64,000 nt of DNA. It comes from Diabrotica undecimpunctata. Taxonomy: Eukaryota; Arthropoda; Insecta; Coleoptera; Chrysomelidae. The stretch spans positions 65,844,141-65,908,140 of the forward strand of contig NC_092809.1 of assembly GCF_040954645.1 (NCBI RefSeq), written 5' to 3'. Of this stretch, positions 9,801 through 18,500 are shown piece by piece (within the stretch, counting starts at the first letter, position 1; every line of letters begins with the position of its first letter). The notes under the pieces were generated by a model. The model worked only from the letters and a program-made list of their open reading frames with translations. It was not told where the DNA came from and did no database searches. Position numbers and translations under genes: made by a program.

Positions 9801-10766
9801 GAAGCTATCAACCTTTGTGATACGTGCCAAGCTAACAAGTATGACAGGAATCCAATTAAGCCGAAATTTATGGTAACACCAACTCCAACAAAACCGTTAG
9901 AAATCATTCATATGGACACATTCCAAGCTAACGGACAAAAATTCCTTACAATAATTGATGCATTCTCGAAATATGGCCAAGCATATCCCATAGAAGGATC
10001 CAACGCAATAAATGTCCTTAATGCCTTCATGCTATTTATAACCCACCATGGACTCCCACACATGATAATCGCAGATAGTGGAACCGAATTCAAAAACGGC
10101 CTTGTTCAGGAATTTGTCGATACACACAAAATTTCGATTCACTACACAACACCAGATAATCCACAATCGAACGGAATGATAGAACGTTTTCACTCTACAA
10201 TTTTGGAACACCTAAGAATACTTAGAGAAAAAAGGAAGACTCTGGGTATTAAAGAACATATGTTGTATGCTATTTTAGGATACAACAATTCCATTCATTC
10301 ATCAACTAAACAAAAGCCAATCGAAATTCTAAATGGCCATATCGATCCCCAGGATCCATTTGACATCGATATTAACAGAACTCTAATAAATAACTATACA
10401 CAGAGCCACAGATTAAAGACAAAAGAAATCTACAGTGAAATAAACAAAAAGCTACAAGAAACCAAACAGAAAAATATTGAAAAAATAAATCAAAAAAGAC
10501 AAACACCAATAACTTATAAACCCAGCACAAAAGTTTACACTAGAAAAACAGTAAAAAGAAATAAACTTCTTCCGAGATTTTCTTCCCGCATTGTGAAAAA
10601 TAATAATCCCGTAACAATAGACACTCAAGATACGTCAATACACAAAAAGAACATCAAACACCAGCCAAAGACTAATGCTAAAACTGCTTTACAGATGTAC
10701 CTTAGTAGCAGCCCAACAAGTTCAAATTCAAAACCTGAAGGACAATCCAGGAATCCTCCCAGTTAA
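6873..10766 (+). CDS. pol: Errantivirus Pol polyprotein (protease, RT, RNase H, integrase)
   Basis: About 1297 residues from the first in-frame codon after the gag stop; that codon is TTG and is probably not a real start, since expression should come from a -1 frameshift. Protease: LLIDTGATKSF with catalytic Asp at residue 25. Reverse transcriptase: LDLASGFHQIEM and VYMDDIIVF with the YMDD aspartates at about 440-441. RNase H: TTDASNFAIGAIL (Asp about 587) and the DHRPLQWL block. Integrase: zinc finger His946, His952, Cys982, Cys985, then catalytic Asp1015, Asp1068 and Glu1104, the last pair separated by 35 residues as in retroviral integrases. All catalytic residues are present and there are no internal stops. 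The 3' end overlaps env by 92 bases. Confidence 0.93.
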   Translation: MHSYADKRELPYIKIQNPPLKLLIDTGATKSFLNPDIANKFYKNNIKYEPFIVTSIFQNHSQDYCVEIPIFPEFNSDINLKFYLFKFHKTFDGLIGLDNLKLLKANLDFTQATLTTEHSILPINYYVTNKAQFYTVQLEPQSITQVRLPVKETSGTIVIPRQEVEGAILRETLTIACNQLAWTELVNNTDEYIQVELTDPIKSQPINLEEYHIYTSDIIPTEDSNLKDVDPLLRTDHLNTEEESHLRRLCRKFAEIFHHPDDPLTFTNQIKHHIRTKDEVPVYTKSYRYPHIHKEEVRKQITSMLDQGIIRPSQSPWSSPIWVVPKKPDASGKIKWRIVVDYRKVNEKTIDDRYPIPNITDILDKLGRCQYFSTLDLASGFHQIEMAEEDIQKTAFNVENGHYEYMRMPFGLKNAPSTFQRVMENVLKGLIGEICLVYMDDIIVFSTSLQEHMVNLKKIFERLRETRFKIQVDKCEFLKKEVDFLGHVVTCEGIKPNPTKIKAIIDYPVPKTTKEIRGVLGLLGYYRRFIKDFAKITKPLTICLKKDAKIEHTEEFLNCIKTCKSLLINEPLLQYPDFTKPFNLTTDASNFAIGAILSQGPIGNDKPIAYASRTLNETELKYSTIEKEMLAIVWATKYFRPYLFGRKFKILSDHRPLQWLFSLKDPNSKLVRWRLKLEEFDYEVIYKKGKSNTNADALSRVEIHTKELNSVDENMEEIMKLLSKDDDDISMINHPSSLSDLEEFLTDPAEESQKTLNPSTPLGDLDKIIQKNQTATLTPEEIKIIDEILHEDSKQQKSKAQPSNSQYLQEDNDTDVTKHSTAENPIMGIPISEKPLNCYNNQIILKIVNYSPAKPIIEQCFVTKKRMYVQLGKNDLHNDIFQFFKNYIDPKKKYAILFENDELYKSLCNILRETFKNSAFDLVKCNSLLEDINSTERQKEIIENYHQGKTNHRGINETEAQIRKRYYWPTLKKDIEEAINLCDTCQANKYDRNPIKPKFMVTPTPTKPLEIIHMDTFQANGQKFLTIIDAFSKYGQAYPIEGSNAINVLNAFMLFITHHGLPHMIIADSGTEFKNGLVQEFVDTHKISIHYTTPDNPQSNGMIERFHSTILEHLRILREKRKTLGIKEHMLYAILGYNNSIHSSTKQKPIEILNGHIDPQDPFDIDINRTLINNYTQSHRLKTKEIYSEINKKLQETKQKNIEKINQKRQTPITYKPSTKVYTRKTVKRNKLLPRFSSRIVKNNNPVTIDTQDTSIHKKNIKHQPKTNAKTALQMYLSSSPTSSNSKPEGQSRNPPS

Positions 10767-12411
10767 ACTTGGACAAGCGAGGATACAGACCAGCACTCAT
10801 GACTTCATCCACTATTTCCATCTAGAACCCATCGCAGAAGAGATTGAATCCATAGAATCTCAGTATATCACCACCAACAGAGCAATAGAAAATGGACTTA
10901 GTCAACCATATTTTGACAGCCTACAAAACTTTGATAAAACTGTACAGTACCTCCTCCAAACAGCAAAAGAGAAACTAGACACAATATATCCAAAATCCAG
11001 AAGCAAAAGAGGACTTATAAACGGATTGGGAAGTGTAATAAAATCTATTTCTGGTAATCTAGATCAAGAAGATGCTGAAAGATACAACGCTGCCATTAAA
11101 TCACTTGAAAATAACCAACAGAACATTATTACTAACATCAATAGCCAACTTAGTCTCAATAAAAGAATAATGACAAATTTTAACCAAACAATTTCATTAC
11201 TTACACACAACCAAGAAATCATAGCTGAAGAGACAAGCAAAATTAGCTTAGAGATGAACCAATTCGTTTTCGATTTTAATGATTATATGCAAGTTCGAAA
11301 TATCCTTGACCAGATAAATCTAAATTTACAAACAATTATACAAATACTGGATGATCTACAAACAGCAATTACATTTGCAAGAATCAAAACTTTACACAAC
11401 GGTCTCATTAAACCTGAAGAAATAAAATGGACCGTGCAAAAGATGCTTGAACACCACCCTGCATCACAGATTCCCTATATTCAGGAAGAAGACTTAACCA
11501 AATACTATGAAATCATAGACATTGATGGTTACTACACGAATCACACCCTTGTTTTTATTTTACATTTTCCTATTCTTCATTCCAAGTCGTTCACATACTT
11601 CCATTTATACTCCCTTCCAACTAATAATCACACAATAATCATTCCACCTGGTCCATACCTAGTCCACAACTCAGACCTTTTTCAATATATGGATGTACCA
11701 TGCAAAAGAAGCGAATCCAAATCATTCATCTGTCCTGAGAAATTTCCACAAGAGAATGACCAGACTAATGACTGCATCATCCAAATTCTCCAGTTAATCA
11801 ATGATGCTGCCCAATGCCAAAGTGTTCCCGTCACTGTCACTACAACGATCATTCAAAAAGTATCCGATGCACACTACATTGCCGTTTTTCCAAAGGCTAC
11901 GAAAGTATCTACCCATTGCACCACCACTGAAATAGAAGTACTCGAAGGGACCTATCTAATTGAGTTACCGCCAGGATGTGAACTACGAACCAATAATGAA
12001 GTTTACATAAATTCCAAAACAACAATTAAAGAAGAACCACTAACATTACCAAAAGTCAAGACCACCACTATTCTGAAGAACCACCCAATAGTCAAACCCC
12101 TAAAATTGGACAGAATTCCTTTAGACGAACTACACAAGTTATCACAGGAAGAAGAAAGGTTCCAATCCATCCTTCCAACACAAATGGACCACAGCTACAT
12201 ATGGACACCACCGATATATATACTGGTAGCAATCCTTTTAATTTTTGGTTTTCTCAAGCTACGCAAACTGAAAAAAGAAAAAGATGAGCAGAATCCAACC
12301 ACAGCAGAAGACATCCCTGACCAAAGCCCAGAGTCCTCAGAAACAGTTCACAGAGTTTTGTTCATCCCTCACAAAACTTCCCCAGGGGATGGAGAAATTA
12401 CGATACATTAA
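10675..12411 (+). CDS. env: Errantivirus envelope glycoprotein (baculovirus F-like)
   Basis: 578 codons. The N-terminus has a basic-then-hydrophobic signal peptide. A furin-type site RSKR ends at residue 112, followed by GLINGLGSVIKSI, the fusion-peptide-like block that insect errantivirus Env shares with baculovirus F proteins. Residues about 125-190 form a heptad-like coiled coil. Cysteines cluster in the ectodomain (PCKRSESKSFICP and later), several N-x-S/T sequons are present, and a hydrophobic membrane segment sits near residues 514-532, followed by a lysine-rich cytoplasmic tail. The ATG lies inside the end of pol and the stop inside the 3' LTR, as usual for env made from a spliced RNA. 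I did not map the splice sites. It appears intact. Confidence 0.9.
   Translation: MLKLLYRCTLVAAQQVQIQNLKDNPGILPVKLGQARIQTSTHDFIHYFHLEPIAEEIESIESQYITTNRAIENGLSQPYFDSLQNFDKTVQYLLQTAKEKLDTIYPKSRSKRGLINGLGSVIKSISGNLDQEDAERYNAAIKSLENNQQNIITNINSQLSLNKRIMTNFNQTISLLTHNQEIIAEETSKISLEMNQFVFDFNDYMQVRNILDQINLNLQTIIQILDDLQTAITFARIKTLHNGLIKPEEIKWTVQKMLEHHPASQIPYIQEEDLTKYYEIIDIDGYYTNHTLVFILHFPILHSKSFTYFHLYSLPTNNHTIIIPPGPYLVHNSDLFQYMDVPCKRSESKSFICPEKFPQENDQTNDCIIQILQLINDAAQCQSVPVTVTTTIIQKVSDAHYIAVFPKATKVSTHCTTTEIEVLEGTYLIELPPGCELRTNNEVYINSKTTIKEEPLTLPKVKTTTILKNHPIVKPLKLDRIPLDELHKLSQEEERFQSILPTQMDHSYIWTPPIYILVAILLIFGFLKLRKLKKEKDEQNPTTAEDIPDQSPESSETVHRVLFIPHKTSPGDGEITIH
12384..12395 (+). other. Polypurine tract
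   Basis: AGGGGATGGAGA abuts the first base of the 3' LTR and would prime plus-strand DNA synthesis. It is the only purine-rich run in this position (one T) and lies inside the env reading frame. Confidence 0.8.
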
Positions 12412-12629
12412 CCCCGATTGTCAGCAGTATTGCAGTTCAATAGTCCAGCCGATCAGCAGTTTCGACACATATTGCAGACAAGTTGTCATCAATTAATTTC
12501 ATATAAATACTGTAAATTTTCATTTTAAAGTCAGTTGTAATTATATTAAATAAAGTGCTGTTACTCTGTCAGTTGTACCTTTAAAAGGGCCTTTTTAAAA
12601 AGTACCTTCGGGAGTGACAACCCTTAAGT
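12396..12629 (+). repeat. 3' LTR of errantivirus
   Basis: 234 bp and apparently identical to 5049-5282. The first 16 bases code for the last residues and stop of env. AATAAA is at about 12549-12554. Confidence 0.93.
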
Positions 12630-12633
12630 CGCG
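12630..12633 (+). repeat. Target-site duplication CGCG (right)
   Basis: Matches 5045-5048. The empty site reads AAAACGCGTAAAA, a CpG-rich word inside AT-rich DNA. Confidence 0.9.
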
Positions 12634-12829
12634 TAAAATTACACAAAAGTTGTCTCCTGGGACTACTGTATAATGACATTTGAGTTTCGAAAACAAGGGG
12701 AAGTAAGTGATATATGCTAAGATAGTTCCAAACATGGACAGACTAGAATCTGGTGAGAGCCCAAACTCATAAGATAAAATATCATTAAAGATAACGCATA
12801 TTCAATATTAAGAATCATGAAAAATGCTC

Positions 12830-14970
12830 GATTAAAAGATACAACCTATGAATCTTAAAAATTTTTTTACAAAAAATGATTTAATGTGAAAATAAAGATG
12901 TGATAAATGTCTGTAAAATATAGAAAAAACAACAAAACAAATTGTTATCGATGTCTTTATAATTATCATCATCATCATCATCATCGTCATCATAATCTGT
13001 TTCATCGGTTTTAAATCTCTGACCTGGAAATTCAATGGAAAAAAACCTGAAAAAGAAATACCTTTAAGAACCTTAAGAGCATAAACCGTCATAGCAGAAA
13101 TACCTATGCCAATAATGCAAGGGTCAAACTTTGGAACAACTTTTAATATAAAATTATCGACAGCTTTCGACACAATTTCTTTTCCAGATATTCATTTCAG
13201 GGGAATAAGTAGATGAGGCTTTCTACGCAAGAAATAACGATTCCTATTGGTTGTGTAAGAACAAAAACTCTTTTCTAGATTTAATTGAAGATAGGGGTGA
13301 GGCTTTCAGGAGGCAAGTGCGAGAAAAGGCTGTTAATTTTTACCGAATTATTCGACTTGTCCTAAATGTTTCCATAAAAGCAACAGTCAGTTGATATATT
13401 CCTGGCGAAAGATAAAAAATAGAGAAAAAATTTGGTTACTTAAAGGTACATTTTTTATCTTTAAGATGTCTTTATCCCATTATTGTAATTGCCTTAAATA
13501 AAAGAGCAAATGGCTGTTACAATAGTTTTGTTTATCCCTTTAGTCGGGTTAATCTGAGAAAAATTTCTGGCATTGCACCAGATTTTCTGAACATTGTATT
13601 GTGTTATAAGGTCCTTAAATTTTTTAGAAATTAATTGAGGGCCATTGTTAGAAGCAAAAATCTGCGGGACACCCAAGACTAAGAAGACCTGATTTTCAAT
13701 AAATTTCATGATGCCAGCAGACGTCGCTGAAGACATGAGTTGAACTAAAATAAACTTAGTAAACCAGTCTTCAACTACCAAGAGATCGATTACCCTTCTT
13801 AGATCGAGTAGGAAGGTCAGCTGAGAAGAGCTGAAAGGGATAGTTAGTGTCCGTGTATTTACTCATCTGACCTGCTGGGCGTAAGTTTGATGAGATGATT
13901 TACATAAAGCCTAAACCTGCCATTTAGAGATTTATTTTGAAGCAAAGTATCTCATTTTAGGCCAATAGTAGAATTCACAAATTCTATCAAGATCTTTGAC
14001 AACCATAAATGACCTTCTGCAGCTTCGTCGTCGTATATCTGAAGGATAGAATTTCTGTAAGGGGAGGGAACAAAATGTTTCCAATTGGGAGAGAAATATC
14101 ATAATTTAGAACGAGAAAAGACGTGCTTGTAGAAGACGTTGTCTTTAACATTCAGAAAAGCATATTTCTGTGCGTGATTGGTAAGCTTCTTTATTAATGT
14201 ATTATACCAATTGTCTCTAGTAAGACTAGACAAATTTTAAACTAAAACATCTAGAGCATTTTCTGGAATTCTGAAAAGGGCAACGACTTAAGAGAACCAA
14301 GACGATGCACTATATCGAACTTATATGAAGATAGCTTCATTGTCCATTTAGCTGGACGAGAGTAATGGTTTTTCATGGTGAGAAGCCACTGAAGCGAAGC
14401 GTGATTAGAAATTACACAAAAAACTGTATCTTTGATGTACCCTTTAAATTTCTAGATCGATAAAAGAATAGACAAAATCTTTTTTTCAGTCATGATATAC
14501 TTGCATTGGCACTTTTTAAAAGTTTTAGTAAAATAAGCAATGGGATGCTTAAAACCATCTCTTTTTGGAAAAAGAAGTGACCTAACTCCAGAGTCACATG
14601 CATCCTAGGCAATATAGTTTTTTTTCAGAAATTAGGACTAGCAAGAACAGAAGCACAAGTAAGAAGATTTCTTATTTCATAAAAAGCTGAATCTGCATGT
14701 TTAGTCCATGATATGGCTGTCGTTTCTTTTTTCTTTTTAACATATTCGAGATGGAAGAATAGAGAGAGATAATACCCGTTTAAACCGATAAGGTGTCTAA
14801 TCTGGGTGGTATTATCAGGTACTGACTTGTCTGTTTTTCATCGACTACGAACCCTAGAAACTCATAAGATGGTCTACATAATTAACATTTACTTAAATTA
14901 ATGATCAAATTGGCAAGATTTACTTTAACGATCAATTAGTTGATTGAAACAGTAAAAACAATATTGATAA
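12830..14970 (-). pseudogene. Decayed Ty3/gypsy pol, minus strand
   Basis: Read right to left, pieces in shifting frames follow pol order. About 14800-14300: IAYFTKTF.K....I-type and HASLQWLLTMKNHYSRPAKW, the RT/RNase H region. About 14100-13930: DDEAAEGHLWLSKIL-like, the integrase zinc-finger region. 13494-13781: VVEDWFTKFILVQLM and GVPQIFASNNGPQLISKKFK, the integrase core, with the catalytic Asp replaced by Asn. 12990-13170: KVVPKFDPCIIGIG through VYALK to FQVRDLKP, the integrase C-terminal domain. A CAT repeat lies at 12966-12993. Many stops and frameshifts make this an old relic unrelated in age to the intact element next door. No LTRs were recognised. Confidence 0.7.
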
Positions 14971-15098
14971 AAACAATCAAAGTCGTATTGTGACACCCGT
15001 ATTTCCCGTTTGATAATAAAAACCTAGAAACTTTAGTCGGTAGGTGTTATAATAGAGATAAAAGGTTAAATTGTGACTTGCGTTATCTTGTCGCATAT

Positions 15099-15106
15099 TA
15101 TAAATA
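15099..15106 (+). promoter_or_regulatory. TATA box of the FREP gene
   Basis: TATAAATA lies exactly 42 bases before the ATG at 15141. The same octamer at the same distance precedes the second FREP start at 62218. Transcription probably begins near 15129-15131 (TCATTT). Confidence 0.75.
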
Positions 15107-15140
15107 GTCATTCAATCTCATTTCATTTTATTAAATCACA

Positions 15141-15209
15141 ATGATCTCCGTAGCCATCATTATTCTAGTGTATGCGGCAGTTGGTGAAAACGCTGTTAAT
15201 GTAAGCAGG
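15141..15209 (+). CDS. FREP exon 1 (signal peptide)
   Basis: Encodes [19 protein letters not shown] and four more residues: a hydrophobic secretion signal with likely cleavage near Ala-Val-Gly. Two donors, GTAAGC at 15201 and GTAAGT at 15210, are nine bases apart and both in phase 0, so three residues may be optional. Confidence 0.85.
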
Positions 15210-15471
15210 GTAAGTTACGTTTTAGTATTAAATTACTCATTACAGCTTTATACCGAATTTGTCAACAAATTTAAGTTTTGCTCATGAGTTGGAACTATTC
15301 TTTTCTCTGCCAAATGACCGATGTAGCTGTTCTATTTTCTTTTTCTTCGTTACACTTATTAATTAATGTTTATTTTGTATATGTCTCTAATCTCATTACT
15401 TCTTGTTCTGTCTAGAAGTGTTACTCGTGTTATTCTTTTTAGGATCCTTATTTTGGTTCTCTCCAAATATG

Positions 15472-15502
<31 letters not shown>

Positions 15503-18500
15503 TGCGTGTGTGTGTGTGTAGGTGTGTGTGTGTGTGTGTGTGTGGTTCTTGTTTCTGCGGTACCTATATGTCATGACTGGTCGAATTACAGACTTTTATA
15601 TTATTACTTTTAGTTTGTTTTTAAGTTTCTGGTTCTCCAGATTGTGTCGCTAAGGTACCCGCTACTCTGCTTTCTTTTGCTGCTATAGAATAGAAATATG
15701 CTTTATTGTCACTGAACATTGTACAATTTTATGGACAAATCTTACAAAATGTCAGAAACATACCAATGAAAATTTAAAGTTTACTGAAATTTCATAGATC
15801 GTCAATATCACAAAATGGAAGATAATAAGATACACAATCCATTGCAAAATTTAAATAAATTGCAAATTGCATAATAAAACCTTACAAACTCATAAGTTTA
15901 AGTTGCTGCATCTGCATGTGATACCCAATTCTATAAAAAAAATATTTTAGTTACTTTTACATAAATGTACTGTAAGTTCTCAGTTATTTGTTAAGAAACT
16001 CATCCACTAAATAATATGGTCTTTCAGATAGATAGGCTTTTGTCATTTTACGGAACTTAACGAAAGAAATTTCAGATTTAAGTTGCAAAGGGAGATAGTT
16101 GTATAATTTTTTTTGCCGAGTATAATATAGATTTCTTTACTAACTCAGTGGACGGGATCGGTAAATACACATCAAAAGTTCAATTTCTGGTGAAGTAGTC
16201 ATTATTAGGTCTTGATGGAAAAATATATGGGTGTTTAGGAATTAAGCAATCAGTATTTAAAATATATAAAGAGGGAAGAGTTTAAATCTCGTGATTTTTT
16301 AAGTAGCTTCTGCAATGTGTCTTCTGAGGACAAAAATTTACCTTATTTTTTTTAATATCATCAGATTGTGCAGCTGTACTAGAACCCCAAAAAGGAAGAC
16401 CATATCGAAGATGAGACTCCAACAAAGAAAAATATGTTATTTTAGAAGATGCTTTATGATTTCCTTTGAAACAGATCGTATTGAATAGCAGGCTGAAACT
16501 AGTTTTTTACTTAATAATTCAATATGCAGGTACCATTTAGGTTGCTGACTATAAAAATTCCATCAACAATACTGATCTGGCTGTTTTTAAAAAGCAAGGG
16601 TAAAAGAGCTCCTTTATCTTCTTTTTCTTCAGGTGCCATCTCCGCTACGGAAGTTGAAAATCACCATAACTATTTTAATTTTTGAAGCAGTAGCTCTAAA
16701 TAGTTGTTTTGATCTGCATCCAAACCATTCTACCGGGTTCTTATGTAATGAAATTCGTCTTCTTCCGATGTTTCTTCTGCCATCTATCTTTCCTTATATT
16801 ATGAGTCGCAGGATGCCATACTTCTCGTCCCGCATCACATGTCCGAGATACTGTAGCTTTTGTTCTTTAATTGTAAGTTCAACTTCCTTCTCTATACCTA
16901 TTCTTCTCAGTACTTCATTGTTCGTAACTTTATCTACCCAGGAAACCCTCATAATTCTTCTATAGGTCCACATTTCAACGGCGTTAAGTCGTCTCATTGT
17001 GTCTAGATTTAACGTCCATGATTCCTCTTCATAGTATAGTACACAGTATACGTAACATTTTGTTAGGCGTACTTTAAGAGCTAATGTTAAATCTTTGCCA
17101 CATTGGACCTTTTTTATTTTCATAAAATTAGAACGTTCTTTTTCGATTCTGACTTCGATTTCTGCAGTGTAGTCATTATTTTCTGTTATAAGTGTTCCTA
17201 GGTAAGTGTACTTTTTTACTCTTTCGATCTGCTGGCCCTCTACTATCAAGATTTCGTTAGTATTATGGTTGTTTTTACAAATTTTCATAAACTTCGTCTT
17301 TTTGATATTGGGCGAGAGTCCGTACTCCCTACTACTCATTACTATTTTACTTATGAGTTTTTCCAGGTCTTGTAAACTATCGTCTATCATTACTGTATCA
17401 TCTGCATATCTGATGTTGTTAACTAAAGCTCCATTTACTTATGCCGACTGTTTCATCTTTTAGATTTTCCCGAATTACCTCTTCAGAATACGCGTTAAAT
17501 AATAGAGGTGATAGTATGCAGCCTTAACACAATAGTATGCTGCAATATAAATGCTGCAATAGTATGCAGCCTTGCCTGACTCCTCTCTTTATTTCCATTT
17601 CTTCAGGTGTTTCTTTTTCAATTCGTAATATTGCTAGCTGATTGTAGTAAAGGTTTGTTATTAGCCTTAAATCTCTTTCATCTAGGTATTTATTTTTTAG
17701 AATTTTCTTAAGTCGGTCATGTTTTACTTTATCAAACGCTTTATTGTAGTCTATAAAACAGACGTAAAGAGGACGGTTAACATCCAAACATCCCTGTGTC
17801 AGCACTTTGAAGTAGAATAATGCGTCTCTGGTACCCATACCATTGCGTGGATAATTTTCAACAAAATTTTCAAGGTATGACATTAAATTTATGGTTCGAT
17901 AATCACTGCACTGTTTAGCATTCACTTTCTTTGGCAAACACATAAATGCTGATGTCATCATTTCTCTAGAGATGATTCCCGTAGTACAGATAGCGCTGAA
18001 CAGTTCTACTATTATGTCCAGTTTTTTCTCGTTGACCATCTTTAATAGCTCGCTTGGTAATTCATCTGGAACAGCCGATTTATTGGTTTTCATTGAGTTT
18101 AATGCCTGACTAACCTCTAATTTGGTTATCTCTGAGCCTACATCTTCCATTTGGCTATGTTCATATTATGTACTAGCTTCTCTCTGGTCACGACATTATT
18201 CCTTGATGTACTCATTCCATCGTCGTAGTTTTTGTTCTGTCTCCAATATAATATTTCCATTTTTGTCAAGCAATATATTTAAGGTTCTTCTATTTCCTAC
18301 TCCGGCTAGTTCTTTGACTTTTTTATGTAGATTAAAGTTGTCATATTTGTTTTGCAGTTCTTCTATTTCTTTACATTTTTCAGATAAGTAGGTTTCTTTA
18401 GCCTCCCTAATTTTTCTTCTTATTTGGTTTTGAAGCTGTTTATAGCGGATGGTATTGGTGGTTTTGTTTTTTCTCCTTTTATTCTTCAACTCTAGAAATT

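Larger units (their letters stand above)
5049..12629 (+). mobile_element. Complete errantivirus (Ty3/gypsy LTR retroelement with env)
   Basis: The element is 7581 bp and has every expected part in order: 234-bp LTR, primer binding site, gag, pol in the -1 frame, env, polypurine tract, 234-bp LTR, flanked by CGCG. The two LTRs appear identical base for base, and the three ORFs have no internal stops, so insertion was recent and the copy may still be active. Insect errantiviruses are endogenous retroviruses of the gypsy group. The gene order, gag without zinc knuckle, integrase with DD35E spacing and env with a furin-type site all agree. It lies about 2.5 kb upstream of the FREP promoter in the same orientation, so its 3' LTR could in principle influence that gene; this is inference. 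Confidence 0.95.
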
